This document shows positions 51,444-61,345 of a stretch of 64,000 nt of DNA, one piece after another. Position 1 is the stretch's first letter. Every line of letters starts with the position of its first letter. The position numbers and the translations under genes are program-made. The notes beneath the pieces are model-generated. The model saw only the letters and a program-made list of their open reading frames with translations, was not told the origin of the DNA and did no database searches. Origin of the DNA: Flavobacterium keumense (GTDB taxonomy: Bacteria; Bacteroidota; Bacteroidia; Flavobacteriales; Flavobacteriaceae); NCBI RefSeq assembly GCF_029866485.1, contig NZ_CP092332.1, positions 1,612,001 to 1,676,000 on the forward strand. Direction: 5' to 3'.

Positions 51444-53393
51444 CTATTCCTGTTTTAGATTGCGTAATTGTTTCAATTTTTCTTTCCAAACTTCTAGATT
51501 TTCTTTATGAATGGCGATGTTCTTGCGAACTTCCAATACAATTGAATTTTCTTTTTTGGCATTTTTAGTATTGGTAAAAAACTGAATATTATTCTCTAAT
51601 TGAAAAATTTCATTTTGTATTTCTTCAATTTTACGAATCAAAAATATTTTTTCGCTTTCTAATTTACGAGTATCATTACTTTCAGACAATTGATCCATTC
51701 GGTTAGTAAAACGCATCATATCAGAATCTTTTTTACTCAAACTTAATTTTTCAAAAAGGGCGTCTAATATTTTATTGAATTTACCTTCAATGTGACGTCT
51801 ACCAAAAGGAACTTTTCCTAAACTTTTCCAGTGTTGAATATGCGATTTAATTCCTTCTAAATCCGTTTTATGATCTCCAGTTAACTGGAAAGATCTCAAG
51901 GTTTCTAAATAAGCTTTTTTGTTTTCAAAAGCAGCAACTTCTTCACTATTTTCCTCGTTTTTGTGTTCTTTTAATTTGTCAAAATAATGGTTGCAAGCCT
52001 CTCTAAATTCTTTCCAAATACTATCGGAGTATTTTCTAGGAACATGGCCAATTGTTTTCCATTCTTCCTGAATTTGTTTCATAATTGGAGTAGTAGAAGC
52101 AAAATCTGTATTTTCTTGTAACGCTTTTGCTTTGGCTACCAAAGCTTGTTTTTTACTCAAATTATCGTTTTGATCTTTTTTGATTTCTTTATAAAACGAA
52201 TTTTTGAACGAATTAAAATTACGCACAGCTGCTTTAAAGGCTGCCCAAGTAGCTTCGCTCACCTCTGCAGGGACTTTACCTGCTGCAAAAAATGCTTCTC
52301 TAAGAGCTTCTACCTTTTCTATTTGTGTTAACCATTGTGTGTGAGCATTAACTTTTTCAGTAGCCAACACCTCAATTTGTGCAATAATTTCTTTTTTCTT
52401 AGCTAGATTATCAACTTCGGCACTTCTTAGTTTTTCAAATAATAATTCACGTTTGTCGTGCATCTGTTTGGTTAAATCACTAAATTGATTCCAAATTTCT
52501 TCACGATATTCTCTAGAGACAGGCCCAATTTCTTCTTTCCAAATGCGGTGTAAATCCTGTAATTCACGAAATGCTTTGTTAATATCTTCTTCTTTGATTA
52601 GTTCTTTTACACGAGCTACAATTTTTTGTTTTTGCTCTAAATTATGTTTGAAATCAATATCTCGTGCCTCGCGATCCAAGTGCAAATAATCATAGAAATT
52701 TTCTACGTGAAAATGATAGTTATTCCAAACATGATTGTATTTATCTTTTGGAATTGGTCCTGCATTTTTCCAACGCTCTCTTAAATCATTAAAATGTTTT
52801 AATATGTCTTTAATGTTGGCTTGGGGATTAATCAATTCTTTTAACTCCTCAACAATAGCTAAACGGTTTTCTAAATTGTTTTTTAAACTCGTTTGTAAAT
52901 TTTTGAAGTGTTCGTTTTTATGGTTTCTGTAAACAGAATAGATGTTGTCAAATTTCGATTTGAGAGGGAAATGGTATTGGAATTCCTCATTTGGGTCTTG
53001 GTTTTCAGCAAGAAATTCCTCTTTTTTCTCCTCGATAAAGTGGTTGTATTTGGCTAAAAAAGCTTTTTTGATCTCTTCGACATGGTCTTTGATTGACGCT
53101 ACTTTTTCGTTAGAAACTAAGGAGTTTAATTCCTCTACAAGTGCTTCCATAGACAAAGCTTCGTAATCTTGCATCGGAATGTCGTGACGTTCTTTTAAAC
53201 TTTCGTCCTCGCTTTCCTCAGCATTGGTATCGGCAATAGCCTCAATAATTGATTGATTCAAATTGGCTTCGGGTGCCGCTCCAATTGGTTCTACATTAGT
53301 TTCAGGTGTTTCAACTGTTGTAGGTGTTGATTCTTTAGAATCAGTAAGGTTTCCATCTGCTTCAAGCAGGTTATCATTCTTTTCTTCTAACAT
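51444..53393 (-). CDS. DUF349-repeat protein
   Basis: This 649-aa soluble, highly helical protein contains several copies of the DUF349 motif, each with a W-(x)n-G-x-(V/I)-P core: RWKNAGPIPKDKYNHVWNNY, IWKEEIGPVSREYREEIW, EEWKTIGHVPRKYSDSIWKEF and HWKSLGKVPFGRRHIEGKF. The N-terminal ~90 residues are acidic and look disordered, and the C-terminus is coiled-coil. DUF349 proteins are common in Bacteroidota and of unclear function. It is monocistronic with its own terminator. Confidence 0.9.
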   Translation of the reverse strand: MLEEKNDNLLEADGNLTDSKESTPTTVETPETNVEPIGAAPEANLNQSIIEAIADTNAEESEDESLKERHDIPMQDYEALSMEALVEELNSLVSNEKVASIKDHVEEIKKAFLAKYNHFIEEKKEEFLAENQDPNEEFQYHFPLKSKFDNIYSVYRNHKNEHFKNLQTSLKNNLENRLAIVEELKELINPQANIKDILKHFNDLRERWKNAGPIPKDKYNHVWNNYHFHVENFYDYLHLDREARDIDFKHNLEQKQKIVARVKELIKEEDINKAFRELQDLHRIWKEEIGPVSREYREEIWNQFSDLTKQMHDKRELLFEKLRSAEVDNLAKKKEIIAQIEVLATEKVNAHTQWLTQIEKVEALREAFFAAGKVPAEVSEATWAAFKAAVRNFNSFKNSFYKEIKKDQNDNLSKKQALVAKAKALQENTDFASTTPIMKQIQEEWKTIGHVPRKYSDSIWKEFREACNHYFDKLKEHKNEENSEEVAAFENKKAYLETLRSFQLTGDHKTDLEGIKSHIQHWKSLGKVPFGRRHIEGKFNKILDALFEKLSLSKKDSDMMRFTNRMDQLSESNDTRKLESEKIFLIRKIEEIQNEIFQLENNIQFFTNTKNAKKENSIVLEVRKNIAIHKENLEVWKEKLKQLRNLKQE

Positions 53394-53516
53394 TTTTTCA
53401 ATGTATAAGGTTACTAAATTATTCCAGTCGAAAGATACTAAACCGCTTTTGAACTACAAAATAAATCCCTTATTTATCATCGTTTTAGGTTAAAAAAAGT
53501 TAGAATTAAATTTCGA

Positions 53517-54098
53517 TTATATCAATTCTGAATTAATCCATTTTCCAACTTTTGGTGCAATATAACACTCCATTTTGTCGAGAAGATCATCTATATTATT
53601 ACTAATGATTAGCATTTCTTGATTTATCTCTTTTAGAAATCCTTTGCTGACCATAGTTTCAACTAAAGTTATTAAAGCATCAAAATATCCATCTACATTC
53701 AAAACAGCAATAGGTTTTTGATGCAGGCCTAATTGCGCCCATGTAAGCATTTCAAAAAACTCTTCCAATGTTCCATATCCTCCAGGTAAGGCGATGACTC
53801 CATCACATAATTCATTCATCTTTGCTTTTCTTTCATGCATGCTTGCTACAATGATTAATTCAGTTAGGCTATCGTGAGCAATTTCTTTGGATTTTAAAAA
53901 ATCAGGTAATACACCAATAACTTTTCCATTTTCGCTTAGTGCCCCATCTGCGAGAGCTCCCATTAATCCAACATTGGCTCCACCATAAATTAGTTCAATA
54001 TTTCTTTTTGCCAAAGTTTTTCCAAGTATACTTGCTTGTGATCGATAAACATCAGCAGTTCCTGAACTGGAACCACAAAACACAGTTATTCTTTTCAT
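53517..54098 (-). CDS. LOG-family (TIGR00730) Rossmann-fold protein
   Basis: This 193-aa protein shows the LOG family marks: VFCGSSSGTADVYRSQA, LIYGGANVGLMGALADGAL, SMHERKAKMNELCDGVIALPGGYGTLEEFFEML (the PGGxGTxxE catalytic motif). Family members hydrolyse cytokinin-ribotide-like nucleoside 5'-monophosphates to free base and ribose-5-phosphate. In bacteria the physiological substrate is often unknown. It lies 64 bp downstream of aroE on the same strand. Confidence 0.93.
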   Translation of the reverse strand: MKRITVFCGSSSGTADVYRSQASILGKTLAKRNIELIYGGANVGLMGALADGALSENGKVIGVLPDFLKSKEIAHDSLTELIIVASMHERKAKMNELCDGVIALPGGYGTLEEFFEMLTWAQLGLHQKPIAVLNVDGYFDALITLVETMVSKGFLKEINQEMLIISNNIDDLLDKMECYIAPKVGKWINSELI

Positions 54099-54162
54099 TG
54101 AGGTTGATGAGTAATTTTATAAATACAAAAATGGGTTTCGATGTATTAAGCTTGAATTTACA

Positions 54163-54912
54163 TCATTTATTCCAAATCGTCCACGCTTTCTCTGCTTGGA
54201 AAATGAGCATATCCAATCCATTTTTGGTTTTTGCTCCTTGAAGCTGAGCTTTTTTCAAAAATTGGGTTTCGGCAGGATTGTAAATCAGGTCGTAAGCAAT
54301 GTGTTTTTTGGTAAAAAACTCATACGGAATTTCAGGATAGGCATCGGTGTTAGGGCTGGTGCCTACGGGAGTAGAGTTAATTACAATTTGGTATTCGTCA
54401 AAAATTAAATCCGTAATTTGGTTGTAACCCAAAACGGTTTCACTCGCTTGTCTTGAGACGAAAGTATACTCAATTCCTAATTCGTCTAAGGCAAAAGCCA
54501 CCCCTTTGGAAGCGCCACCAGTTCCTAAAATTAAGGCTTTCTTATGGTGGGATTCTAGCAAAGGTTCTAACGATTTTTGGAACCCATAATAATCAGTGTT
54601 GTACCCTTTGAGTTTACCTTTTTTGGTGAATTTAATGGTATTAACTGCTCCAATTTTAGCCGCTTTTTTAGATAATTTGTCTAAAAATGGCAAAACTGCT
54701 TCTTTGTACGGAATGGTAACATTCATTCCACTCAAATGGTCGTTGTTTTTTATTATATCCAAAAAAGATTCGATTGTTGGAATATCAAAATTTTCGTAAG
54801 TATATCCTTCTAAATTTTCTTTTTCAAATTTATCCGTAAAATAACCTCTAGAAAACGAATAATTGATATTGCGTCCCAGTAAACCAAAACGTTTTTTAAT
54901 AGGTGGCGTCAT
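54163..54912 (-). CDS. aroE: Shikimate dehydrogenase
   Basis: This 249-aa protein has the AroE N-terminal substrate domain (RFGLLGRNINYSFSRGYF, 'GMNVTIPYKEAVLPFLD' with catalytic Lys, and NTIKF...GYNTDYYGF) and an NADP-binding loop ILGTGGASKGVAFAL. It reduces 3-dehydroshikimate in aromatic amino-acid synthesis. A longer frame to 54963 overlaps the TPR gene; the ATG at 54912, directly after that gene's stop (54915), gives the normal MTPPIKKRFGLLG start and tight coupling. Confidence 0.94.
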   Translation of the reverse strand: MTPPIKKRFGLLGRNINYSFSRGYFTDKFEKENLEGYTYENFDIPTIESFLDIIKNNDHLSGMNVTIPYKEAVLPFLDKLSKKAAKIGAVNTIKFTKKGKLKGYNTDYYGFQKSLEPLLESHHKKALILGTGGASKGVAFALDELGIEYTFVSRQASETVLGYNQITDLIFDEYQIVINSTPVGTSPNTDAYPEIPYEFFTKKHIAYDLIYNPAETQFLKKAQLQGAKTKNGLDMLIFQAEKAWTIWNK

Positions 54913-54914
54913 GT

Positions 54915-56309
54915 TTATTTTTTGTGTTTGGCAATATAATTTTGAACTTTTTTTTCCTCCCAAACCATTGGGAATAAGTCTTCAATAAGAATGTAATTGT
55001 CAGAGTTCAAACGCAAACCATTACTTAAATGAAATTTAGCTTTAGTGGTGTCTTGAATCATGAAATACAATCCAGCTAAACGGTATTCGATTTCGTTTTC
55101 TTCAGGGAAATATTCAGTAGCTTGTAATAGAGTTTGAATGGCATTATCAAATTCGCCTAAAAACTGAAGAATATCGACCCAAAACAACCAAGTGTCTAAT
55201 TGATAGTCTCCAAATTCAACTGCTTTGCGGTAACCAAATTCAGCTTCTTCAAAGAAATTCATCTGTTTGTTGATAGTAGCATAGCGCTTCCAGTACATTT
55301 GATTTTGGTTGTCAATAGCTAATGCTTTATTAACATAGAACAATGCTTTTTGGAAGTTTTTTTCACGAACGTAAAAATCGGTGATTGCAATCCACCCTTT
55401 GTCTAAAAGTGGGTCTTCGTGAACTGTTTCATTATAATATTTAATTGCTAAAGCGGTATTTCCCAATCTTTCATGGCATTTTCCAATGCGTAGCAGGGCA
55501 TAGGAAGTGGCATCGTCTAATTCAATAGTTCTTTCATAACTTTCAATAGCCTCTTCGTAACGTTTTAAGCGTTCCAAAGCTTTGGCTTTTTCCATGAAAG
55601 CACCCATGAATTCGTCATCAATTAAAGTAGCATAGTTGAAAGCACGAATGGCTTCTTCATATTCTTTTAATCCGTAATGCAAACGTCCCACTTGGTGCCA
55701 CGCTATTTCACTGTACGGATTTCTATCGATGTATTGATTTAAGTATTGAATGGCTTCTTTGTTTTGATCCAAAAATTCAAAGCAATAGACTACGTTATAC
55801 AAAGCTGATTGATCCTCTATGTCTTCTTCGAGGCATTTGATGAAACTGTTTTTTGCCATTTCTAAATTGTCCATAAAAAGATATTCCATCCCAATTAAGT
55901 TATAGACATCAGCATAATCATCAGTATATTTTAAGGCAATTTGTAAGAGTTCAACGGCTTTTTCGTGTTGATCTCTTTTGGAACAAATATTGGCTTTTTG
56001 AATGTAAATTTCTTCGTTATTCGGTTCAATGGCATACAACTCGTTTAGCATTTTATCAGCCAAATCTAATTGGTCTTCATAAACCAACATTTCAACTTGA
56101 ACCAATTTTAATCCAGTAGATTTTGGGTGTTGTTCTAAGGCTAATTTTAATGCTTTTTTGGCCAAAGAAGTTTTTCCCGTATCGATGTAGTGAAGGATGA
56201 TTTCTTCAAATTCCTCGGAATCAAAAAATAAGACTTTATTAGTCTTTAACATTGACTCAAATTTGGAAAGAGATAAGTTGTAATCTTCTTCTTCGTTGCT
56301 TAATTGCAT
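54915..56309 (-). CDS. Tetratricopeptide repeat protein
   Basis: This 464-aa soluble protein is almost entirely TPR-like helix pairs: 'ALKLALEQHPKSTGLKLVQVEML', 'AVELLQIALKYTDDYADVYNLIGMEYLF', 'AIRAFNYATLIDDEFMGAFMEKAKAL' and 'AIESYERTIELDDATSYALLRIGKCH', with W/L/G/Y/A/P spacing of the 34-residue repeat (about a dozen units). It has no signal peptide. It probably acts as a scaffold; its partner is unknown. Its stop is 2 bp before the aroE start. Confidence 0.92.
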   Translation of the reverse strand: MQLSNEEEDYNLSLSKFESMLKTNKVLFFDSEEFEEIILHYIDTGKTSLAKKALKLALEQHPKSTGLKLVQVEMLVYEDQLDLADKMLNELYAIEPNNEEIYIQKANICSKRDQHEKAVELLQIALKYTDDYADVYNLIGMEYLFMDNLEMAKNSFIKCLEEDIEDQSALYNVVYCFEFLDQNKEAIQYLNQYIDRNPYSEIAWHQVGRLHYGLKEYEEAIRAFNYATLIDDEFMGAFMEKAKALERLKRYEEAIESYERTIELDDATSYALLRIGKCHERLGNTALAIKYYNETVHEDPLLDKGWIAITDFYVREKNFQKALFYVNKALAIDNQNQMYWKRYATINKQMNFFEEAEFGYRKAVEFGDYQLDTWLFWVDILQFLGEFDNAIQTLLQATEYFPEENEIEYRLAGLYFMIQDTTKAKFHLSNGLRLNSDNYILIEDLFPMVWEEKKVQNYIAKHKK

Positions 56310-56423
56310 ACTGTTTTGTTTTTGAATTTGGCCTAAATAAAATTAGGAAAATAGAATTATTGCATGAGAAAAAGCAAGAATTGTTGTGAACAATTTAATT
56401 AACAAAAAGTAAGTTGAAATATA

Positions 56424-57611
56424 CTATAATTTTTTAGCAACTTCGTCCATCACTTCAAGTAAGATGGCGCAACCTTCTCGTATTTCTTCTTCAGAAATAG
56501 TCAATGGAGGTGTAATTCGAATCGCGCAACCTTCAAAAAGCAACCAGAATAAAATCAATCCTCTGTCTTGACATTTTAAAATAACTTCATTGGTAATATC
56601 GGCGTTTTTTGTCATAGCTGCCAACATTAATCCTTTTCCTCTTACTTCTTCTATTAAAGGATGTACCAAGAGTGATCGGAATAGCTTTTCTTTTTCCAAA
56701 GCTTCAGTCATAAGAGAAGTCTCGGTAATTTCTTTTAAGGTAGCTAAACAGGCTGCCGCTATGACAGGGTGTCCGCCAAAAGTAGTGATGTGTCCTAATT
56801 TTGGGTCATGACTTAATAAATCCATCATAGCTGCCGAAGCGGTAAACGCCCCAACCGGCATTCCGCCTCCCATACCTTTTCCCATGACTACAATATCAGG
56901 AACGACATCATAATTTTGGAAACCAAAAAGTTTTCCAGTTCGTCCAAAACCAGGTTGGATTTCGTCCAAAATTAGCATCGCACCGACTTCGTCGCAACGT
57001 TGACGCACTTTTTTGAGAAAATCATTTTCAGGTTGGATGAATCCAGCACCTCCTTGAATGGTTTCAAGTAGGATTCCAGCTGTTTTAGTAGTGATTTTGT
57101 CTAAATCGGCTTCGTTATTGAAAGTGATGAATTCGACATCAGGAATTAAGGGTCTAAAAATTTGTTTGCGTTCTTCAAATCCCATGACACTCATAGATCC
57201 CATGGTGTTACCGTGGTACGCATTGTGACACGAAATCAATTGGCTACGACCTGTAACACGACGGGCTAATTTTAATGCCCCTTCAATTGCTTCGGTTCCC
57301 GAGTTAACTAGGTAGGTTTTGTTTAAAGGTTCGGGCAGGAGCGAAGCCATTAGTTTGCAATACTCCACTGCCGGACTTTGCGAATATTCGCCATATACCA
57401 TCACGTGCGAATACAAATCCAATTGGTCTTTAATGGCTTGGTTGACTCTTGGATGCTGGTGTCCTAATGAACAAGCAGAAACACCTGCTACAAAATCCAA
57501 ATAACGGTTATTGCTGGTATCGTAAATGTACGATCCTATAGCATGCGACACCTCCATTCCTAAAGGATAAGGAGATGTTTGTGCTTGGTATTGTATAAAA
57601 TCGTTGTTCAC
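56424..57611 (-). CDS. Class III (acetylornithine/ornithine-type) aminotransferase
   Basis: This 395-aa PLP enzyme has the class III motif LILDEIQPGFGRTGKLFGFQNYDVVPDIVVMGKGMGGGMPVGAF, with the PLP-binding Lys in MGKGMGG. It also has the phosphate loop VNSGTEAIEGALKLAR and CHNAYHGNTMGSMS. Substrate assignment within the class (acetylornithine, 4-aminobutyrate or another omega-amino acid) is not possible from sequence reading alone. It stands between the TPR gene and the OstA-like gene on the same strand. Confidence 0.9.
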   Translation of the reverse strand: MNNDFIQYQAQTSPYPLGMEVSHAIGSYIYDTSNNRYLDFVAGVSACSLGHQHPRVNQAIKDQLDLYSHVMVYGEYSQSPAVEYCKLMASLLPEPLNKTYLVNSGTEAIEGALKLARRVTGRSQLISCHNAYHGNTMGSMSVMGFEERKQIFRPLIPDVEFITFNNEADLDKITTKTAGILLETIQGGAGFIQPENDFLKKVRQRCDEVGAMLILDEIQPGFGRTGKLFGFQNYDVVPDIVVMGKGMGGGMPVGAFTASAAMMDLLSHDPKLGHITTFGGHPVIAAACLATLKEITETSLMTEALEKEKLFRSLLVHPLIEEVRGKGLMLAAMTKNADITNEVILKCQDRGLILFWLLFEGCAIRITPPLTISEEEIREGCAILLEVMDEVAKKL

Positions 57612-57673
57612 TGTATGAATTTTTAATTGCTCTTGAAATTGAAATTTGATTCTTTCGATTGCTATTTCAATGG

Positions 57674-59308
57674 CTATTTCTTCTTTTTTTTATCGTAATC
57701 CAAGGTTTCTTTTCGCACTTTCATGGGTACATTTTTCTTGTCTTTTTGTACCTTGGCTTGTTTGGCTATTTTTTCATTGTCCTCATTTTCTTCAGGCGGG
57801 AAGATATCATCTTTGGATTTGATTCGTTCTTCACCTCGCCAAATGAAACCTTTGAATTTTCGATCGTTTTCGGCCAAGTCTTTTTCAGGAAATAAATCGC
57901 CATCTACTTGTTGGAAAAAGGTAATTTGATCCACTTCGTTTTTGTTGAACAAAATATTGATCCTACTACTCTTATTCTTGTTGATGCCAATAAGTTCGTG
58001 TGCATCATTTCGCATATAATAAATTACTTCAGTGTTTTTGATAATGTCCACATCGTGTAATTTGCCTTCTTCAAATTTTCCAAAGAGATTTTGTCCCTTT
58101 ATTTGGTTATAACCAGTGCCTAAAGTGTCTTTGGAGACGAGAAAGGTATTGTTCAATACTTTGAGTGAATCTAATTTTTGTGTGGTGTTGTTGCCAATGA
58201 GATGCATAAGATCTCCTGTAATTTGGCTTTCTCCATTCCAAAGAATAGGATGTCCAATTAGTTTGGTCAAGGCTGTTTTAGAGCTTGAATGAATCGAATC
58301 ACATTTGCCACTCATGTGTTTTTTGAAAAAACGAACATTATTGAAAGCGCGAATAATTCGGTTTTCTTCTTTTCCTGTAACCATTAATTTTTTTCCGTGA
58401 ATGTAAACGGAGTCGTTTTCGACAAAGTTGATGGCAACGGCTCTTTTGGTTACAAAAAGGGAATCTTTTTTCTTGTACATTTCGGCATAATGGCCTTTCA
58501 CAATGCCGCGATTGATGGAATCGGTGATTTTTACATTGCGAGAAGCCGAAGCGAATTCTTTGTTTCTGTCGTAATACAAACTATCGCCCCGAATGATTCG
58601 GTCGTCGTATTTGATATAGGATTTGTTCAAGAAATGCGCTTTGTTCTTCTTAGTGTCGTAAAATCCTTTTTCGGTATAAATATAATTGGCTTTACTAGTA
58701 ATAGTCGAAGGACCTAACAAATAGGAGTGTCCCGAATTACTGTAATAATCCAAGTGATTGGATTTGATAACATAAGTGGGATTGGTTATCGTAACTTCAG
58801 TCAGGAATTGAAATTTCTTTTCAGGGACATAATATTTTCCCGACTTACTCACTAAAGTGTTTTGTAAATTAGTAATTGTTCCTTTAGTATTGTAAAAAAC
58901 TTCTTGAGTATTGCGGTCAAAATTAATGGTATCTGTTACCAAAGTAGCGTCAGGAGAACTCATTACAGCATTGCCAGTTGCAAATGCTTTTTTTACATTG
59001 CCGCTATACTCGGCATATTTACTGTTCAGGAATAAAGTATCACCTTGTACTAATTGTACGTTTCCAAAGGCTTTAATGTAGTTTTCTTTTTGAAAATAAT
59101 AGGCTTTGTTACAGGTTAAAACCACTCCGTCATGATTCATACGTACATTTCCGGTCAATAAAAAAGCATCTGGAATTTCAACTTGATTCACGTCAGCAAA
59201 ATCAGAATGTTCTATCACAATTTTTTTAGGAGTTTGTCCCAATAAGTTTGAAATAAACACAAAAAATAGTGCAATAAAGAATGTGAATTTAAGTTTTTTC
59301 AAGTCCAA
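57674..59308 (-). CDS. OstA/LptA-like periplasmic protein
   Basis: This 544-aa protein has an N-terminal signal segment (FTFFIALFFVFISNLLGQ). Repeated OstA-type beta units follow, each like 'GNVRMNHDGVVLTCNKAYYFQKENYIKAFGNVQLVQGDTLFLNSKYAEYSGNVKKAFATGNAVM'. This is the LptA/LptD-N jellyroll pattern, here in several copies, so it is longer than LptA (about 180 aa). The C-terminus is basic (RKETLDYDKKKKK). It likely binds or bridges lipopolysaccharide during export to the outer membrane; this is inferred from the fold. Confidence 0.85.
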   Translation of the reverse strand: MDLKKLKFTFFIALFFVFISNLLGQTPKKIVIEHSDFADVNQVEIPDAFLLTGNVRMNHDGVVLTCNKAYYFQKENYIKAFGNVQLVQGDTLFLNSKYAEYSGNVKKAFATGNAVMSSPDATLVTDTINFDRNTQEVFYNTKGTITNLQNTLVSKSGKYYVPEKKFQFLTEVTITNPTYVIKSNHLDYYSNSGHSYLLGPSTITSKANYIYTEKGFYDTKKNKAHFLNKSYIKYDDRIIRGDSLYYDRNKEFASASRNVKITDSINRGIVKGHYAEMYKKKDSLFVTKRAVAINFVENDSVYIHGKKLMVTGKEENRIIRAFNNVRFFKKHMSGKCDSIHSSSKTALTKLIGHPILWNGESQITGDLMHLIGNNTTQKLDSLKVLNNTFLVSKDTLGTGYNQIKGQNLFGKFEEGKLHDVDIIKNTEVIYYMRNDAHELIGINKNKSSRINILFNKNEVDQITFFQQVDGDLFPEKDLAENDRKFKGFIWRGEERIKSKDDIFPPEENEDNEKIAKQAKVQKDKKNVPMKVRKETLDYDKKKKK

Positions 59309-59410
59309 ATTATTTTGGATGTAAAATTAATCAAAATGAATAAAGCACAAGTCTATTTAAGAAATATTTATAAACCAATCATTAGCTGTTTATTTCCTCA
59401 AATAGAAGAC

Positions 59411-59440
59411 TTGCGAATGTTTCAAAAAGATTTATATTTG
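59411..59440 (+). promoter_or_regulatory. Promoter of the GH13 amylase gene
   Basis: TTG (59411-59413), exactly 19 nt, TATATTTG (59433-59440), a full match to the Bacteroidota consensus 27 bp before the ATG. Confidence 0.8.
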
Positions 59441-59466
59441 TCAATACGCTTAAATGCTATTGAACT

Positions 59467-61332
59467 ATGAAAAAAATTGCTTGTATTGTTGCTCTTGTTT
59501 TTTCGCTACTTAGCGGAGCACAATCCCATGATAAAAAAAATAATACTCAAAAAATGACAACTATTCCCACTCAAAAAGCAGTAGTATATCAAGTTTTTAC
59601 TCGATTATTCGGAAATAAAAATACCACTAACAAGCCTTGGGGTACGATTGAAGAAAATGGAGTAGGGAAGTTCAATGATTTTACAGACAAAGCGCTACAA
59701 GAAATTAAAGATTTAGGGGTCAGCCATATTTGGTATACTGGAGTTCCACATCATGCTGTTATACGAGATTATACTCAATATGGTATTTCAAATGATGATC
59801 CTGAAGTGGTAAAAGGAAGAGCGGGTTCACCTTATGCGGTAAAAGATTATTACAATGTCAATCCAGATTTGGCAGTCAATCCAGCCAATCGTTTGCAAGA
59901 ATTTGAAGACTTAATAGCACGCACACACAAAGCGGGATTGAAGTTGATTATAGATATTGTTCCGAATCACGTGGCCCGAAAGTATGAAGGTAAAAATAAT
60001 CCAGAAGGAGTTAGAGATTTTGGGGCTGATGATGATGTTACAGTAGAATACCATAAGGATAATAATTTCTATTACATCCCGAATACCCGTTTCGAATTGC
60101 CAGAGGGTATTACTCCTTTAAATGGAGAAGTGAATCCGTTGATTGATGGTAAATTTGAAGAATTTCCTGCAAAATGGACTGGGAATGGTTCCCGTTTGCC
60201 TAAGCCAGACAAAAACGATTGGTACGAAACGGTAAAAGTAAATTACGGAATTCGTCCTGATGGAACTAAAGATTTTGCTGAACTTCCAGCTGGATTTGAC
60301 ACCAAATCGTGTCAAGAACATTTTGATTTTTGGAAAGATAAAGAAGTGCCAAGTTCTTGGAAAAAATTTCGCGCTATTGCCGAATATTGGTTAGCCAAAG
60401 GAGTTGACGGTTTTCGTTACGATATGGCTGAAATGGTACCGTATGAGTTTTGGAGCTACATGAATTCGGCGATTAAAGTACAAAGACCTGATGCCTTTTT
60501 ATTAGCAGAAGTGTATAATCCAAAAGAATACCGAAATTACATTCGTTTAGGTAAAATGGATTATCTATATGACAAAGTGGAACTGTATGACAAGTTAAAA
60601 GAGATTGTACAAGGGAGAAGTCAAACGGACCCAATTACTGATATTCAAAAAGGATTGGCTGATATTGAGCACCACATGCTACATTTTTTAGACAATCATG
60701 ATGAACAACGTTTAGCAAGTCCTGAATTTGCAGGTTCAGCAGAAAAAGGAAAGCCATTAATGGTGGTTTCGGCAACTATTAGTACTTCGCCAACGATGAT
60801 TTATTTTGGACAAGAAGTAGGTGAGGCAGGAAATGAAAATGGTGGTTTTGGAACCCATTCTAGAACCTCTATCTTTGATTATGTAGGTGTTCCAAATCAC
60901 CAACGCTGGATGAATGGTGGTAAATTTGATGGCGGGCAATTGTCGTCTTCGGAGAAATCGCTACGTGATTTTTACAAAAGGGTATTGAACTTTACGTTAA
61001 AAAGCTCGGCTTTGATGGGAGAATTCCAAGAAATTCATGGATTAAACCGATATGCTACAGAGGGTTATTATCCTGAAGTATATTCGTTTGTGCGTTGGTC
61101 ATATACAGAAAAGTTGATAGTTATTTCTAATTTTTCATCGGTGCATACCAGTCATTTTGAATTGAAAATCCCAGAAGATGTAATTCAAAAATGGTATTTA
61201 AAAGACGGAAAATATACAATTGTTGACCAGTTGTACCAAAAGAGTAGTTTGACTTTAGAAGTGGTCAACGGACAAGGAAAAGTACAAATAGCTATTGAAC
61301 CGTTGGAATCGTTTATTTATCAATTGAAGTAA
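59467..61332 (+). CDS. Secreted alpha-amylase-family glycoside hydrolase (GH13)
   Basis: This 621-aa protein has a signal peptide (MKKIACIVALVFSLLSGAQS). The GH13 catalytic (beta/alpha)8 barrel has all conserved regions: DIVPNHVA (region I), GVDGFRYDMAEM (II, nucleophile Asp), FLLAEVYN (III, acid/base Glu) and FLDNHDEQR (IV, Asp). The C-terminal ~100 residues form a beta domain. It should hydrolyse or rearrange alpha-glucans in the periplasm or outside the cell. No SusC/D genes are near, so it is not part of a visible polysaccharide utilisation locus. Confidence 0.92.
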   Translation: MKKIACIVALVFSLLSGAQSHDKKNNTQKMTTIPTQKAVVYQVFTRLFGNKNTTNKPWGTIEENGVGKFNDFTDKALQEIKDLGVSHIWYTGVPHHAVIRDYTQYGISNDDPEVVKGRAGSPYAVKDYYNVNPDLAVNPANRLQEFEDLIARTHKAGLKLIIDIVPNHVARKYEGKNNPEGVRDFGADDDVTVEYHKDNNFYYIPNTRFELPEGITPLNGEVNPLIDGKFEEFPAKWTGNGSRLPKPDKNDWYETVKVNYGIRPDGTKDFAELPAGFDTKSCQEHFDFWKDKEVPSSWKKFRAIAEYWLAKGVDGFRYDMAEMVPYEFWSYMNSAIKVQRPDAFLLAEVYNPKEYRNYIRLGKMDYLYDKVELYDKLKEIVQGRSQTDPITDIQKGLADIEHHMLHFLDNHDEQRLASPEFAGSAEKGKPLMVVSATISTSPTMIYFGQEVGEAGNENGGFGTHSRTSIFDYVGVPNHQRWMNGGKFDGGQLSSSEKSLRDFYKRVLNFTLKSSALMGEFQEIHGLNRYATEGYYPEVYSFVRWSYTEKLIVISNFSSVHTSHFELKIPEDVIQKWYLKDGKYTIVDQLYQKSSLTLEVVNGQGKVQIAIEPLESFIYQLK

Positions 61333-61345
61333 TTAAAAAAAAATA